A stretch of DNA of 64,000 nucleotides from JBEEOW01 sp041191405 (GCA_041191405.1 JBEEOW010000002.1:124001-188000), one strand, 5' to 3'; positions 44,409 to 53,337 are shown, numbered from the stretch's first letter. Made by a program: numbers and translations. The notes: generated by a model from the letters alone, not told the origin.

Positions 44409-45845
44409 TTATTGCCCTTGACCTAGTGAATAAGCTGCTTTTCCATCAAACTTATATAAGTTTTCAGTTTTAATTACATCTATTCCTAGCTCTGAAGCTT
44501 TTGTTAAGATATTAATAATCTGTGTTTTTTCAAGTAAAGTGCCTTCTTCAACTTTGAATCGACATCTCCAGTGGTCTGTTAAGAATGTTTCTTTAAATCC
44601 TTCAGGATATACTTTGATACCTCTGTTTGAAATCATATTTAAAGAAACTTTGTCTGTGTTTAATTTTTCAATTAAAGCACCCAACTCATTGGCGTCTGTT
44701 CCTGCCCAATGTACGAATACATCCACACCAATTAGTTCTTTGTTTTTTGGAGATTTTCTTACATAAGGTTTTAAGTTCAATTCTTGGGTATTACTATAGT
44801 TTACTTCTTTTAAAGTACTTGGTTTTTGTCCTAAACGAGCTATTACAGCTTTAGCAAAATCACTTGTACTTACTTTTTCAGTACTCACTCCTTCTTTGTA
44901 AATGTCGTATGTATGAACTCCATCTTCAAGTGTTTTTAGCCAAGCATTTTGAACTTTTTCAGCTACATCACTCTGACCAATATGGTTTAACATCAATATC
45001 GCTCCTTGTAATAATCCTGAAGGATTCGCTACGTTTTGACCTGCTCTTCTTGGTGCAGAACCATGTATTGCTTCAAACATCGCACATTCTTCACCTATGT
45101 TTGATGATCCTGCAATTCCCACTGAACCAGCTATTTGTGCTGCTACATCCGAAAGAACATCTCCATATAAGTTTAATGTTACTATTACATCAAATACCTC
45201 AGGAGTGTCGGCCATTTTTGCAGCTCCGATGTCAATAATCCAGTGTTCTTTTTCAATTTCAGGGTACTCTGCCCCTATTTCATCAAAAACTTGGTGAAAC
45301 AAACCATCTGTTTGCTTCATGATATTGTCTTTAGTGAAACAAGTTACTTTTTTTCTACCGTATTGTTTTGCATACTCAAATGCATATCTTACAATTTTCT
45401 CACATCCTGGACGGCTGATTAATTTTAAGCATTGAACTACTTCGTCTGTTTGTTGATGCTCAATACCTGCGTATAAATCTTCCTCATTTTCACGGATGAT
45501 AACAATATCCATTTGTGGATGTTTTGTTTTTACAAATGGATGTAAACTTTGACAAGGACGCACGTTAGCATATAAACCTAACATTTTTCTTGTTGTAACA
45601 TTTAAGCTTTTGTAACCACCACCTTGGGGAGTTGTAATTGGTGCTTTTAAAAAAACTTTATTTCGTCTAATACTATCCCATGATTCCTTAGCAATACCTG
45701 AAGTATTACCAGAAAGGTACACTTTCTCTCCAACTTCAATTTCTTCAATTTCTATTTTAGCTCCAGCGGCTAAAATGATTTCTAGGGTTGCATCCATAAT
45801 TTCTGGACCAATTCCGTCTCCTTTTGCTACAGTTATCTTTCTCAT
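44409..45845 (-). CDS. Isocitrate dehydrogenase, homodimeric Thermus/Rickettsia-like type with C-terminal extension
   Basis: 478 aa. The core is the isocitrate/isopropylmalate dehydrogenase fold (KGDGIGPEIM; metal Asp in YGDVLSDVAAQIAG). The substrate motif YKSLNVTTRKMLGLYANVRPC has the SxNxxxR pattern of isocitrate rather than isopropylmalate enzymes. The cofactor loop is HGSAPRRAGQNVANP, with Arg-Arg where Thermus IDH has Lys-Tyr, compatible with NADP. About 130 extra C-terminal residues match the extension of the Thermus-type enzyme. It lies tail to tail with the unrelated monomeric IDH and is divergent from a LysR regulator that probably controls it. Confidence 0.9.
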   Translation of the reverse strand: MRKITVAKGDGIGPEIMDATLEIILAAGAKIEIEEIEVGEKVYLSGNTSGIAKESWDSIRRNKVFLKAPITTPQGGGYKSLNVTTRKMLGLYANVRPCQSLHPFVKTKHPQMDIVIIRENEEDLYAGIEHQQTDEVVQCLKLISRPGCEKIVRYAFEYAKQYGRKKVTCFTKDNIMKQTDGLFHQVFDEIGAEYPEIEKEHWIIDIGAAKMADTPEVFDVIVTLNLYGDVLSDVAAQIAGSVGIAGSSNIGEECAMFEAIHGSAPRRAGQNVANPSGLLQGAILMLNHIGQSDVAEKVQNAWLKTLEDGVHTYDIYKEGVSTEKVSTSDFAKAVIARLGQKPSTLKEVNYSNTQELNLKPYVRKSPKNKELIGVDVFVHWAGTDANELGALIEKLNTDKVSLNMISNRGIKVYPEGFKETFLTDHWRCRFKVEEGTLLEKTQIINILTKASELGIDVIKTENLYKFDGKAAYSLGQGQ

Positions 45846-45938
45846 AGTTTTTGTTTTTTTATTTTGATGTTACAAATTTAATGGAGCATATTTATATATT
45901 TTTATTTATATTTGTTATGTTATATATTAAATATATTT
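45846..45938. promoter_or_regulatory. Divergent promoter region between dimeric IDH and lysR
   Basis: 93 nt. A minus-strand TAAATTTG -7 box at 45873-45880 is about 28 nt upstream of the IDH start. The rest is almost pure A/T with partly palindromic ATAT runs, the place where a LysR protein would bind in the classic divergent arrangement; no unambiguous T-N11-A site could be fixed. Confidence 0.5.
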
Positions 45939-46895
45939 ATGAATTACACATTAAATCAATTACAGATTTTTATCAAAGTAGTACAACTTGAAAGTGTAAC
46001 TAAGGCTTCAGAAGATTTATTTATGACTCAACCTGCGGTTTCTATTCAACTAAAAAACTTTCAAGACCAATTTGATATTCCTCTAACTGAATCAGTTGGT
46101 AGAAATATCAGAATTACTGAATTTGGTAGAGAAGTGTACGAAATGGCTTTAAAAATAATGGATGAGGTTGCTGCTATAAATCAAAAAACAACTGTATATA
46201 AAGGTTTATTAGCTGGAAAATTACGATTATCAATTGCCTCAACTGGTAAATATATTATGCCATATTTTTTATCGCAATTTTACAGCCTACATTCTGAGAT
46301 TGAACTAATTATGGATGTAACTAATAAAACAGCAGTAATTGAAAGTTTAGAAAAAAATGCAATAGATTTTGCTTTAGTATCTGTACTTCCTGACGATTTA
46401 AAAATCGATGAAGAGATTTTAATGGATAGTCATTTATATTTAATAGGTAATGAACATTTCTTTGAAAAAAGTAGAGAAAATACTACAAGTGATGCTAATT
46501 CAATATTTGAAAATGCGCCATTAATTTTTAGAGAAAAAGGTTCAGCAACAAGGATAAGTATGGAAAAATTTTTAGCGAAAAATGATTTAGTAGTGAGAAA
46601 AAAAATTGAATTAACCTCCAATGAAGCTGTAAAACAATCAGTTTTGGCTGGATTAGGTGTATCAATAATGCCTTTGATAGGGATTAAAAACGAATTATTA
46701 ACTGGTCAATTAAAAATTATTCCAATTGCAGGTTTACCCATTAAAAGTCAATGGCGATTGGTTTGGTTGAAAAATAAAAAGTTTTCTCCGGTAGCTCAGG
46801 AGTTTTTAAATTTTATTCGCAATAATAAAACTCAAATTTGGAATGATAATTTTTCTTGGAAAACTCAGTTTACAAATAAACCTTATAACTTGTAA
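45939..46895 (+). CDS. LysR-family transcriptional regulator
   Basis: 318 aa from the ATG at 45939. A TTG-initiated longer reading frame is open upstream, but the family normally begins as here (MNYTLNQLQIFIKVVQ). The winged helix-turn-helix (about 1-60; SVTKASEDLFMTQPAVSIQL) is followed by a CysB/CbbR-like effector domain (about 90-300; GKLRLSIASTGKYIMPYFL, SNEAVKQSVLAGLGVSIMPL). It is divergently placed 93 nt from the dimeric isocitrate dehydrogenase gene, the usual layout for a LysR protein and its target; the co-inducer would be a small organic acid by analogy, which is inference. Confidence 0.93.
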   Translation: MNYTLNQLQIFIKVVQLESVTKASEDLFMTQPAVSIQLKNFQDQFDIPLTESVGRNIRITEFGREVYEMALKIMDEVAAINQKTTVYKGLLAGKLRLSIASTGKYIMPYFLSQFYSLHSEIELIMDVTNKTAVIESLEKNAIDFALVSVLPDDLKIDEEILMDSHLYLIGNEHFFEKSRENTTSDANSIFENAPLIFREKGSATRISMEKFLAKNDLVVRKKIELTSNEAVKQSVLAGLGVSIMPLIGIKNELLTGQLKIIPIAGLPIKSQWRLVWLKNKKFSPVAQEFLNFIRNNKTQIWNDNFSWKTQFTNKPYNL

Positions 46896-46901
46896 AGCTC
46901 C

Positions 46902-49316
46902 TTAAATCTTCACTTGCAAAGTCAAGTACAAACTTCTACCATCAGAAGGTAAAATACCTGGACCAGGATAGCCAGTAGCTCTACGAGTGAAGTACATTGT
47001 GTTGCCTAAATTGTTAATACTTCCTTCTATTTTATATCTTTTAAATTCATAAGAAGTACTAAAATCCATTACAGTATAGGATGGAATTAAACCTAAAACA
47101 GCTGAAAATCCACCATCGATGGTATTAGTAGCATCTGAATATTGATACGACATGTAATTGAACTGAAAGGATGCTTTTAACTTTTTATAACCTCCACGCA
47201 CACCAAATTTTGTATTTACATTTGGTACAAATTCCACTTTTTTGCCTTTTACACCAACAATTTGGCTTTCAGTATATTCAGATTGTATAAATGCCATGTT
47301 AGCAAAAACAGTTGCCGACCAGTTTTCCTTTTTTGGATAAATAAGTTTGTAAATATCACTTTCAATATATGACTCCACACCAAAAATTACTGCTTTACCA
47401 ATATTCCCTCTTTTGCGGAGTACTCTATCTTTACTATCGTAAGTTAATACTTCACCAATGCGGTTTGCATAATTTAAATAAAATAAACTTATATCGTAAA
47501 TTACTTTTTTGGTTTCTTCACTTCTAATTCCCAAATCAATTGAATATCCTTTTTCATCTTGCATATCAGGGTCAATAACCTGCGAAGGGTTTGAAATACG
47601 CATATCACTAAATGTAATTGAACGGTAATTCTGAGAGATATTTCCGTAAATATTTACTTTATTAATTGGTTTGTAACTTAATCCAACACCAGCAATTACA
47701 AAATCTCTACTGTTATTTCTTACCTCGTCTGATGTTTTTACAAATGTTTTGTTATTTGCTAAATCAATTGAAAATGTACCATAAAACCCTTGTGCAGTGG
47801 TGTTTATGTTTTCGTATCTTACGCCAGGTGTTATAGATAAATTTTCTTTTAAATAGAATATATTTTCAATAAATAACGAAAAGTTTTTATTTGGATAGGT
47901 GTAATTATATATAGTGTATTTACTTGGGTCAACAAAACTAAAATTTGCATCTTTTCCGGAAGTACCATCACCTTGAACACTATGGTTGTACCCGTGGTAA
48001 TACCTACCACCCACTAAAAATACAGCTTGTTTGTCTTTGATATTGTACCATTTTAAAAATCTAGCTTCTACACCATAATTTTCAAAATCTCCTTTTATTA
48101 AATCTCTATTTCCATTGTCATCAGGAGTATTTACTCTATTATTTCTGTAACCAACTGAATATCTGTATGCAGCTAAACCAAATGCTCTAATATTAAACTC
48201 AGTTTTCACATTGAATTTATGATTAAAATGCAATGCAAACAAATTCCAATTTACCTTAAACCAATTTCTTTCTCTATTTGATTGAAGAGGATTTTGGGCA
48301 AACATAGCATCAGTTAAACCACCTGGCTGTTGAGCAAGGTAATTCATGTGGGTATAATCAAAACCTATGGTTGTTTTTTCTGCAAGTTTATAATTTACAT
48401 TTGCATAATAATTATAGTTTTCAAACTGAGAGTTTGGTCTCCAACCATCACCTCTTTTGTATTGAAAAAATGTATAATAGCTCAATTTTTTAAATGTACC
48501 ACTAGCACTTGTGAATGTATTATAAAAACCAAAAGAACCTCCTGACTGGCGAGCAACTAGTTCAATTTTTTTATCGGCAATTGGTTTGCGTAATACAAAA
48601 TTCAATAAACCACCGAATTGAGTTCCGTATTGCAATGAAGCTGCTCCACGAACAATTTGAATTTTATCAATTGCTTCAATTGGAGGAGTATAATAACTTT
48701 CTGGGTAGCCAAGTGCATCAGCACTAATATCATAACCATTTTGACGAACATTAAAATTTGAAGTACGGTTTGGGTCTAAACCACGAGCACCAACACTTAA
48801 TTGTAAACCTGCGCCATCATTTTCAAAAATATTTAAACCAGCAACTCTAGAATAAACTTGACGAGCATTGTTTGTAGATAGGTTTGCTACTAACTTATCT
48901 GGCTGAATTACCTCTGTTTTTTTTCCTTCATAAATACCCATATTTTCAACAGGTTTAAGATGGCCATCACTAGCTTTTGCAACAATTGTAACAGTTTCGG
49001 TAATTTTATGATTATGGTGAATTTCAAGTTTTACTACTTCATTTTTCCCATTTATATGTACTGATTTCCTGCTATTTTTAAAGTTTAAATCAGAAGTATG
49101 AAGTATATAATGTCCATTTGGCAAATTCTCAAAACTAAAATGACCTAAGGAATCAGTGTATGTGAAATTTGTTTTTTTATTTAAGTAAATTTTACATTTT
49201 GGTACAAATACAGAATCACTTGTTGAATATACTCTACCTGAAATTGAATATTGAGCCATTACACTGCTCAGTATTAAACTTAGTAAAGTAGTAATTAATA
49301 TTTTAAATATAGTCAT
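46902..49316 (-). CDS. TonB-dependent outer-membrane receptor (FecA-like)
   Basis: 804 aa from the ATG at 49316; a TTG four codons upstream is open but lies in a repeat array and precedes the natural signal peptide (MTIFKILITTLLSLILSSVMAQ). A carboxypeptidase-regulatory-like beta domain (YSISGRVYSTSDSVFVPKC..., about 22-105) precedes the plug (ETVTIVAKASDG, LSVGARGLDPNRTSNFNVRQNG, IDKIQIVRGAASLQYG) and a 22-strand barrel ending in the aromatic-type LYLTLQVKI. The plug and barrel stretches resemble Fe(III)-dicitrate receptors. It is the last gene of an iron-uptake type cluster with HTTM, imelysin and DUF4856 genes. Confidence 0.93.
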   Translation of the reverse strand: MTIFKILITTLLSLILSSVMAQYSISGRVYSTSDSVFVPKCKIYLNKKTNFTYTDSLGHFSFENLPNGHYILHTSDLNFKNSRKSVHINGKNEVVKLEIHHNHKITETVTIVAKASDGHLKPVENMGIYEGKKTEVIQPDKLVANLSTNNARQVYSRVAGLNIFENDGAGLQLSVGARGLDPNRTSNFNVRQNGYDISADALGYPESYYTPPIEAIDKIQIVRGAASLQYGTQFGGLLNFVLRKPIADKKIELVARQSGGSFGFYNTFTSASGTFKKLSYYTFFQYKRGDGWRPNSQFENYNYYANVNYKLAEKTTIGFDYTHMNYLAQQPGGLTDAMFAQNPLQSNRERNWFKVNWNLFALHFNHKFNVKTEFNIRAFGLAAYRYSVGYRNNRVNTPDDNGNRDLIKGDFENYGVEARFLKWYNIKDKQAVFLVGGRYYHGYNHSVQGDGTSGKDANFSFVDPSKYTIYNYTYPNKNFSLFIENIFYLKENLSITPGVRYENINTTAQGFYGTFSIDLANNKTFVKTSDEVRNNSRDFVIAGVGLSYKPINKVNIYGNISQNYRSITFSDMRISNPSQVIDPDMQDEKGYSIDLGIRSEETKKVIYDISLFYLNYANRIGEVLTYDSKDRVLRKRGNIGKAVIFGVESYIESDIYKLIYPKKENWSATVFANMAFIQSEYTESQIVGVKGKKVEFVPNVNTKFGVRGGYKKLKASFQFNYMSYQYSDATNTIDGGFSAVLGLIPSYTVMDFSTSYEFKRYKIEGSINNLGNTMYFTRRATGYPGPGILPSDGRSLYLTLQVKI

Positions 49317-49319
49317 TAT

Positions 49320-49417
49320 AGTTTTCAATATTCAGTTTTCGGTGGTCAGTATTCAGTTATCAGTCAATTATTTAAACTTAATACTTTGTACTCAGTACCT
49401 TGTACTCTTTACTTAGT
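49320..49417. repeat. Two heptamer repeat blocks (HTTM-TonB receptor gap)
   Basis: 49320-49368 holds seven phased units (AGTTTTC, AATATTC, GGTGGTC, AGTATTC, AGTTATC types). 49383-49417 holds five phased units of a different form (ACTTTGT, ACTCAGT, ACCTTGT, ACTCTTT, ACTTAGT) that include the HTTM stop codon. The first block begins 4 nt upstream of the TonB receptor ATG. Confidence 0.9.
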
Positions 49418-50822
49418 ACAGCAAAATCCACTTTTTATGTTTGAATGATTCTTGTTCTTTTGCTAAATCAACCTTTGGGTCAATTAAAGGTTTTCCAGTT
49501 TCGCCATTAAGTGCAACATAAGAATCTACAAAAACTTTAGGTTCAGTAAATCCATTTTTACTATAATAATCTCTCAGGATATGTGCATATTGTAAAATCA
49601 TGTCTGGTTGTGTTGACATCATTTTCTCTTGAAACGGAGTTAGAAATTCAGAATTATCAACAACAATTCTTTTTTCTGTTTTGCTATCTTTAATTGTAAA
49701 TTGAGCATAACCAGCCTTTTCAATAAGCATTACTCTCCACGAAAATCGAAAGCCTTCTTCTGTCCAAAATAATTTACCAGGATAAAGCAAATATCTGAAT
49801 GGAACCAATAATTGAAATGTAAAAAACAACAATAAGAAGTATTGAATTGCTTTTTCTTTCACAAAAGAACCTACAAATATACCATCTTTTGAGAGTATTT
49901 CTGTTTTAAAATTAAAAACTCTGGCAATAATTTGTAAAATTTTAAAATGAAAATCAGAAGAAAAAAATACCAAAGCTGTTACAATCATAATGTAAGGAAA
50001 CATACCAATTGGAAACAACATAGAAGTTAAAGCATGAAAAATTATTACTGCAAAATATGCATAAATCCTTGTAAATCTGTTCCATAATAAAAATGGAATC
50101 AAAATATCGTATATACATCCAATCCAACTAAAAGCAAATGCTGTTTCTTGGTAATTGAATAAAAAACCAATAATTGGCATATCGTTACGTGCAGGAAGCC
50201 ATATTTTTAATGGTAATGCGTGCAATAACCAATCTTCATTAATTTTTGCAATACCTGCATAGAAATACAAAATACAAACTAAAAACTTTAATGCATCAAG
50301 ATACCATGATGGAATTGTAAAACATTTTTTAACTTTTTTGAAGTAAGAATCCAAAGAAAAATAAGCATTTGCCGGTAAAAAAATCATTAATAAACACACC
50401 ATACTCACAAAGTAATAGTGGTTTAAGTAAGTAGTTTTGTCGATTAATTCGATGTAGGTAAAACTTAAAAATAGCGATATAATTGCAATTCTGTAATAAT
50501 AACCTATTGACACTAAAATTGCACTTATAGCACAGATAACGAATAACATATAAGTGTAATTTCCAAGAGGTTTAACAAATTCAAAGCCATAAAAATTGAA
50601 AAAATATTTAGGTTTAATGTAAAGAGATTCAATCCAGCCATTTGCCCAAAATCGAACGGTACTTAAAAATAACATAATTCCAAAAGCAATTCTAAAAACC
50701 ACTAAAGGTGTAATAGAACTTAACTTATGGAAATATGAATTATTTGAAAATATCAATTTTAATAGAGAGTTTTCAGTTGTCGAATGTCGGTTGTCAGTAT
50801 TTAGTAATAATAAAATGCTCAC
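49413..50822 (-). CDS. HTTM-domain (vitamin K-dependent gamma-carboxylase-like) membrane protein
   Basis: 469 aa if read from the GTG at 50822; a TTG at 50756 gives a protein about 22 residues shorter and free of repeat-derived sequence. About eight membrane segments. SITPLVVFRIAFGIMLF starts the HTTM region, YLNHYYFVSMVCLLMIFLPAN is the second hallmark, and CILYFYAGIAKINEDWLL corresponds to the catalytic-Lys region of gamma-glutamyl carboxylase. A soluble C-terminal third follows (FRYLLYPGKLFWTEEGFRFSW). Bacterial HTTM proteins have no proven reaction. Here it is sandwiched between imelysin and a TonB receptor, a combination recurring in Bacteroidota iron loci. Confidence 0.88.
   Translation of the reverse strand: MSILLLLNTDNRHSTTENSLLKLIFSNNSYFHKLSSITPLVVFRIAFGIMLFLSTVRFWANGWIESLYIKPKYFFNFYGFEFVKPLGNYTYMLFVICAISAILVSIGYYYRIAIISLFLSFTYIELIDKTTYLNHYYFVSMVCLLMIFLPANAYFSLDSYFKKVKKCFTIPSWYLDALKFLVCILYFYAGIAKINEDWLLHALPLKIWLPARNDMPIIGFLFNYQETAFAFSWIGCIYDILIPFLLWNRFTRIYAYFAVIIFHALTSMLFPIGMFPYIMIVTALVFFSSDFHFKILQIIARVFNFKTEILSKDGIFVGSFVKEKAIQYFLLLFFTFQLLVPFRYLLYPGKLFWTEEGFRFSWRVMLIEKAGYAQFTIKDSKTEKRIVVDNSEFLTPFQEKMMSTQPDMILQYAHILRDYYSKNGFTEPKVFVDSYVALNGETGKPLIDPKVDLAKEQESFKHKKWILLY
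50768..50809. repeat. Heptamer repeat array at the 5' end of the HTTM gene
   Basis: Six phased units (AGTTTTC, AGTTGTC, GAATGTC, GGTTGTC, AGTATTT, AGTAATA), in the sense direction reading TGAAAAC/TGACAAC. If translation starts at 50822 the array is inside the coding region. Confidence 0.88.
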
Positions 50823-50857
50823 ATTTCAGTTTTAACATATCACCATCTTACCACAAA

Positions 50858-51997
50858 TCAATCACCATCTCCATCCGCATAATTTATAATAATACTCATA
50901 GCAGAGGTCATATCAACTTTTAACATTCGAACTGCTACTTGAAATTGGTCATGCGTATCAATTAATTTTTGGTTATCATTAGTTACTATATCCGAAAAAT
51001 TATCACTAAGTCCATTTAATTTTGAATTTACAATATTGAATTGTTCGTTTAATGTTTCGGTTAAAAGTTTCCCTGTTTTACTATCTTTTGCATCAATTCC
51101 GTTTAAGTATGATTTTATTGAAAAACCTTCAATTCCAGTTTTTACACTTTTCCCATTAAAAAAATCTACAGAAGCTTGATGAGCTGTTAAAGCAAGTTTT
51201 TTAGAAATATCTTTTTTATAAAAAGCCTCAACTAATAGAGGATTTTTTGTTCCCATTAAAGCGGCCGAAGGGATACCAATTTTGCCACTTCGAATGTATC
51301 TTTCATAATTTAAAATAAAACCATTGATCATTTGAGAAGTAGACCCATCTATTGAAATACTCGAATTTGATATAAAATTATTTCTATAAGAAGATGTCCA
51401 TGTAGTATAAGTTTGATTAAACTTATTAGTCATTTGAGCTGCAATTTTTTTAAGATAGGCTATTCTTTTTGGTGCAATAGTATCAGAATTTGAAGCGTAA
51501 AGCGTTACTATTTCTGCATCAGTATTAGCATATCCATTAATTAAATAATCAAATGCAGGGAAACCTTGGGCAGTTTCGTTTGAGGAGAATTCAAGATTTG
51601 CATCTTTATTAAGAATATTTTCTCTAATTGTAGTTGGGTTTGCAGGGTAAATATTTATAAATCTTCTTAAAGATATGCTATTGGCGGGACCAAAATCGAA
51701 TAATTCTACCTTTTGCCATTCATTATAAGTATGAATCCATGAATTTCTTAGCGCAATTAAATTTGATTCATTAGGAGAATCAGCAAAAGTATTAATTTGA
51801 ATATTGAAAGAATCTAGTTTAGTTTTAAATTTTGCATAACTTGGAATTACAATTTCATCGGCTAAATGAGTAAGCATTAATTTTCGATTTGAAGCTTGAT
51901 TATCACCATTTGGTTCTGTATCACTAGTTGGGTTTTTACAAAACGATGTAATTAAAGTCACCAATGTAATAATTGCAATCTTAAATAAGCTTTTCAT
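50858..51997 (-). CDS. Imelysin-family lipoprotein (EfeO/IrpA-like)
   Basis: 379 aa. Lipoprotein signal with lipobox ending at Cys20 (LVTLITSFC), so it is anchored in the envelope. The body is the helical imelysin fold: WIHTYNEWQKVELFDFGPA in the first half, AQGFPAFDYLINGYANTD at the position of the family GxHxxE motif (here GFPAFDYL, so the His/Glu pair is not kept), and KIGIPSAALMGTKNPLLVEAFY in the second half. Imelysins are linked to periplasmic iron capture and are iron-regulated in other bacteria; peptidase activity is not supported by this active site. Second gene of the cluster after the DUF4856 lipoprotein. Confidence 0.88.
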   Translation of the reverse strand: MKSLFKIAIITLVTLITSFCKNPTSDTEPNGDNQASNRKLMLTHLADEIVIPSYAKFKTKLDSFNIQINTFADSPNESNLIALRNSWIHTYNEWQKVELFDFGPANSISLRRFINIYPANPTTIRENILNKDANLEFSSNETAQGFPAFDYLINGYANTDAEIVTLYASNSDTIAPKRIAYLKKIAAQMTNKFNQTYTTWTSSYRNNFISNSSISIDGSTSQMINGFILNYERYIRSGKIGIPSAALMGTKNPLLVEAFYKKDISKKLALTAHQASVDFFNGKSVKTGIEGFSIKSYLNGIDAKDSKTGKLLTETLNEQFNIVNSKLNGLSDNFSDIVTNDNQKLIDTHDQFQVAVRMLKVDMTSAMSIIINYADGDGD

Positions 51998-52015
51998 TTT
52001 AATTATATTTTTAAA

Positions 52016-52052
52016 ATCTACAACATATTATAAATTACAATATGTTGTAGAT
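52016..52052. terminator. Perfect 14-bp hairpin between the DUF4856 and imelysin genes
   Basis: Arms ATCTACAACATATT and complement with a 9-nt loop; on the minus strand the stem is followed by TTTTA. Lying inside a likely operon, it may act as an attenuator, a partial terminator or an mRNA end protector. Confidence 0.6.
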
Positions 52053-52102
52053 AATTGTTTGAAGTGATTTACAAAAATACAAAGTATATTTATAATCTAG
52101 GA

Positions 52103-53227
52103 TTACAGATTAAACTTTGTTTTTATTTTTGTTGCAGCATCGTCAAGCTGTTTATCAGTTAATTTGTAAAATCCAGTATTAATGAAATCGTTAAAAATAT
52201 CGTCTGCAAATGTTGCATCAGCTCCACTTAATTTGCAAAATCTAAGTGAATAAATAAAACCTAAACCTTCACCAAATGCATGAATTCTTGCGCCAACTGA
52301 AGTTGTTTTATCTTTTGTTTTTACAATATAGCCTAAAGCTGATTTAGCTAAAGTTTTTTCATAAGTTAATCTAATAATATCAGCTTGTGTTTTAGCTGCA
52401 TTTAAATCATTATTTTGAACAGCAATTCTACCTTTTACAAATGCCGAATGAATATCATCCAATGCTTTTTTAGTACTTGGGTTATATGGATTGTACTCCC
52501 AAGCATAAGCGCCTAGCTGCGATTCACCATGTATAGTTGATGATGCAGAAGAACCATATATGTTTTTGGTTGTTAAAAGTCCATAAGCTCTATCCCAATT
52601 TTGAGCCAATTGTGTTTGTTTTGTTCCTGATAATATAGTTGTATTATCTACATTTGTGTTTGCAAGTAATACATTTCCAATATAATCAAGTTGAAATGCT
52701 CCAATTAACCCTTTTTGTATCACTTGAATCCATTCAATACCCTTAGCATCACAAAGATATTTTGAAGTAACATTGTAAGCAATACCGGCTTTTCCTTCTT
52801 TAGCACTATCAGCAAAAGAAGTACTGATATTTGCTAAACTATCAAAATAACTTTCAAATTTTGCTCTAATTTTATCAGCATCAGCACTTGGAAAAGAACT
52901 TGCTACGTTTGCTTTAATTTGTAAACCTGATTGATTTAAAGTTACATCTGAAAATCCACTTCCAGCAAACATGTTTTTCATATCAGAACTATTTATTGCC
53001 TGACTTGTACTTTTTCTCATGTAAGTTACAAGTTCGCCTGCAAACATTTTATTAAGTTTTCTTCCTGCTGTTCTGTCGGTGGTTGTATCGCCAGCAGCAT
53101 TTTTAATAAAATTTGAATATGAAGTTGTGTAATCAACTGTTACTACTGTCTCATCTTTATCTTCTCTTTTACATGCAGAAAATAAAACTGTTGTTGCTAA
53201 TGCACAAATGGTAAATACTTTTTTCAT
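52103..53227 (-). CDS. DUF4856 lipoprotein
   Basis: 374 aa from the ATG at 53227; a longer frame is open to 53299, but the internal start gives a proper lipoprotein signal (MKKVFTICALATTVLFSAC, lipidated Cys19). The mature protein is mostly helical with DYTTSYSNFIKNAAGDTTTDR, MFAGSGFSDVTLNQ and AYAWEYNPYNPSTKKALDDIH, features of the DUF4856 family that accompanies imelysin genes in Bacteroidota. The function is unknown; an iron-binding or -handing role beside imelysin is inference. First gene of the cluster, directly downstream of three palindromic boxes. Confidence 0.82.
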   Translation of the reverse strand: MKKVFTICALATTVLFSACKREDKDETVVTVDYTTSYSNFIKNAAGDTTTDRTAGRKLNKMFAGELVTYMRKSTSQAINSSDMKNMFAGSGFSDVTLNQSGLQIKANVASSFPSADADKIRAKFESYFDSLANISTSFADSAKEGKAGIAYNVTSKYLCDAKGIEWIQVIQKGLIGAFQLDYIGNVLLANTNVDNTTILSGTKQTQLAQNWDRAYGLLTTKNIYGSSASSTIHGESQLGAYAWEYNPYNPSTKKALDDIHSAFVKGRIAVQNNDLNAAKTQADIIRLTYEKTLAKSALGYIVKTKDKTTSVGARIHAFGEGLGFIYSLRFCKLSGADATFADDIFNDFINTGFYKLTDKQLDDAATKIKTKFNL

Positions 53228-53240
53228 TTTATAGTTAAGT

Positions 53241-53337
53241 TTATTTAGATTAATTACAAATAACACTGCAAGATTAATGCTTATTTGTAATAATTCCAAA
53301 TAAACTAAATTAAATTATTAATAATAATTCTAAATAA
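53241..53337 (-). promoter_or_regulatory. Three 23-nt palindromic operator-like boxes upstream of the iron cluster
   Basis: Boxes at 53241-53263, 53281-53303 and 53315-53337 each have the form TTATTN...NAAATAA, with AT-rich centres containing TTAATT or TAATTC. They share the same length and end sequence. The style fits A/T-rich Fur boxes of the phylum. A TATTTTTG -7 box (53351-53358, minus strand) lies just upstream, so the boxes would cover the start of the transcript. Confidence 0.6.

Noticed and set aside
44864..45238. 124-codon plus-strand Leu/Gln/His-rich frame
   Set aside because: Antisense shadow of the dimeric isocitrate dehydrogenase.
49317..49328. TTG start four codons upstream for the TonB receptor
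   Set aside because: It lies at the edge of a heptamer array and lengthens an already complete signal peptide; the ATG at 49316 is better.
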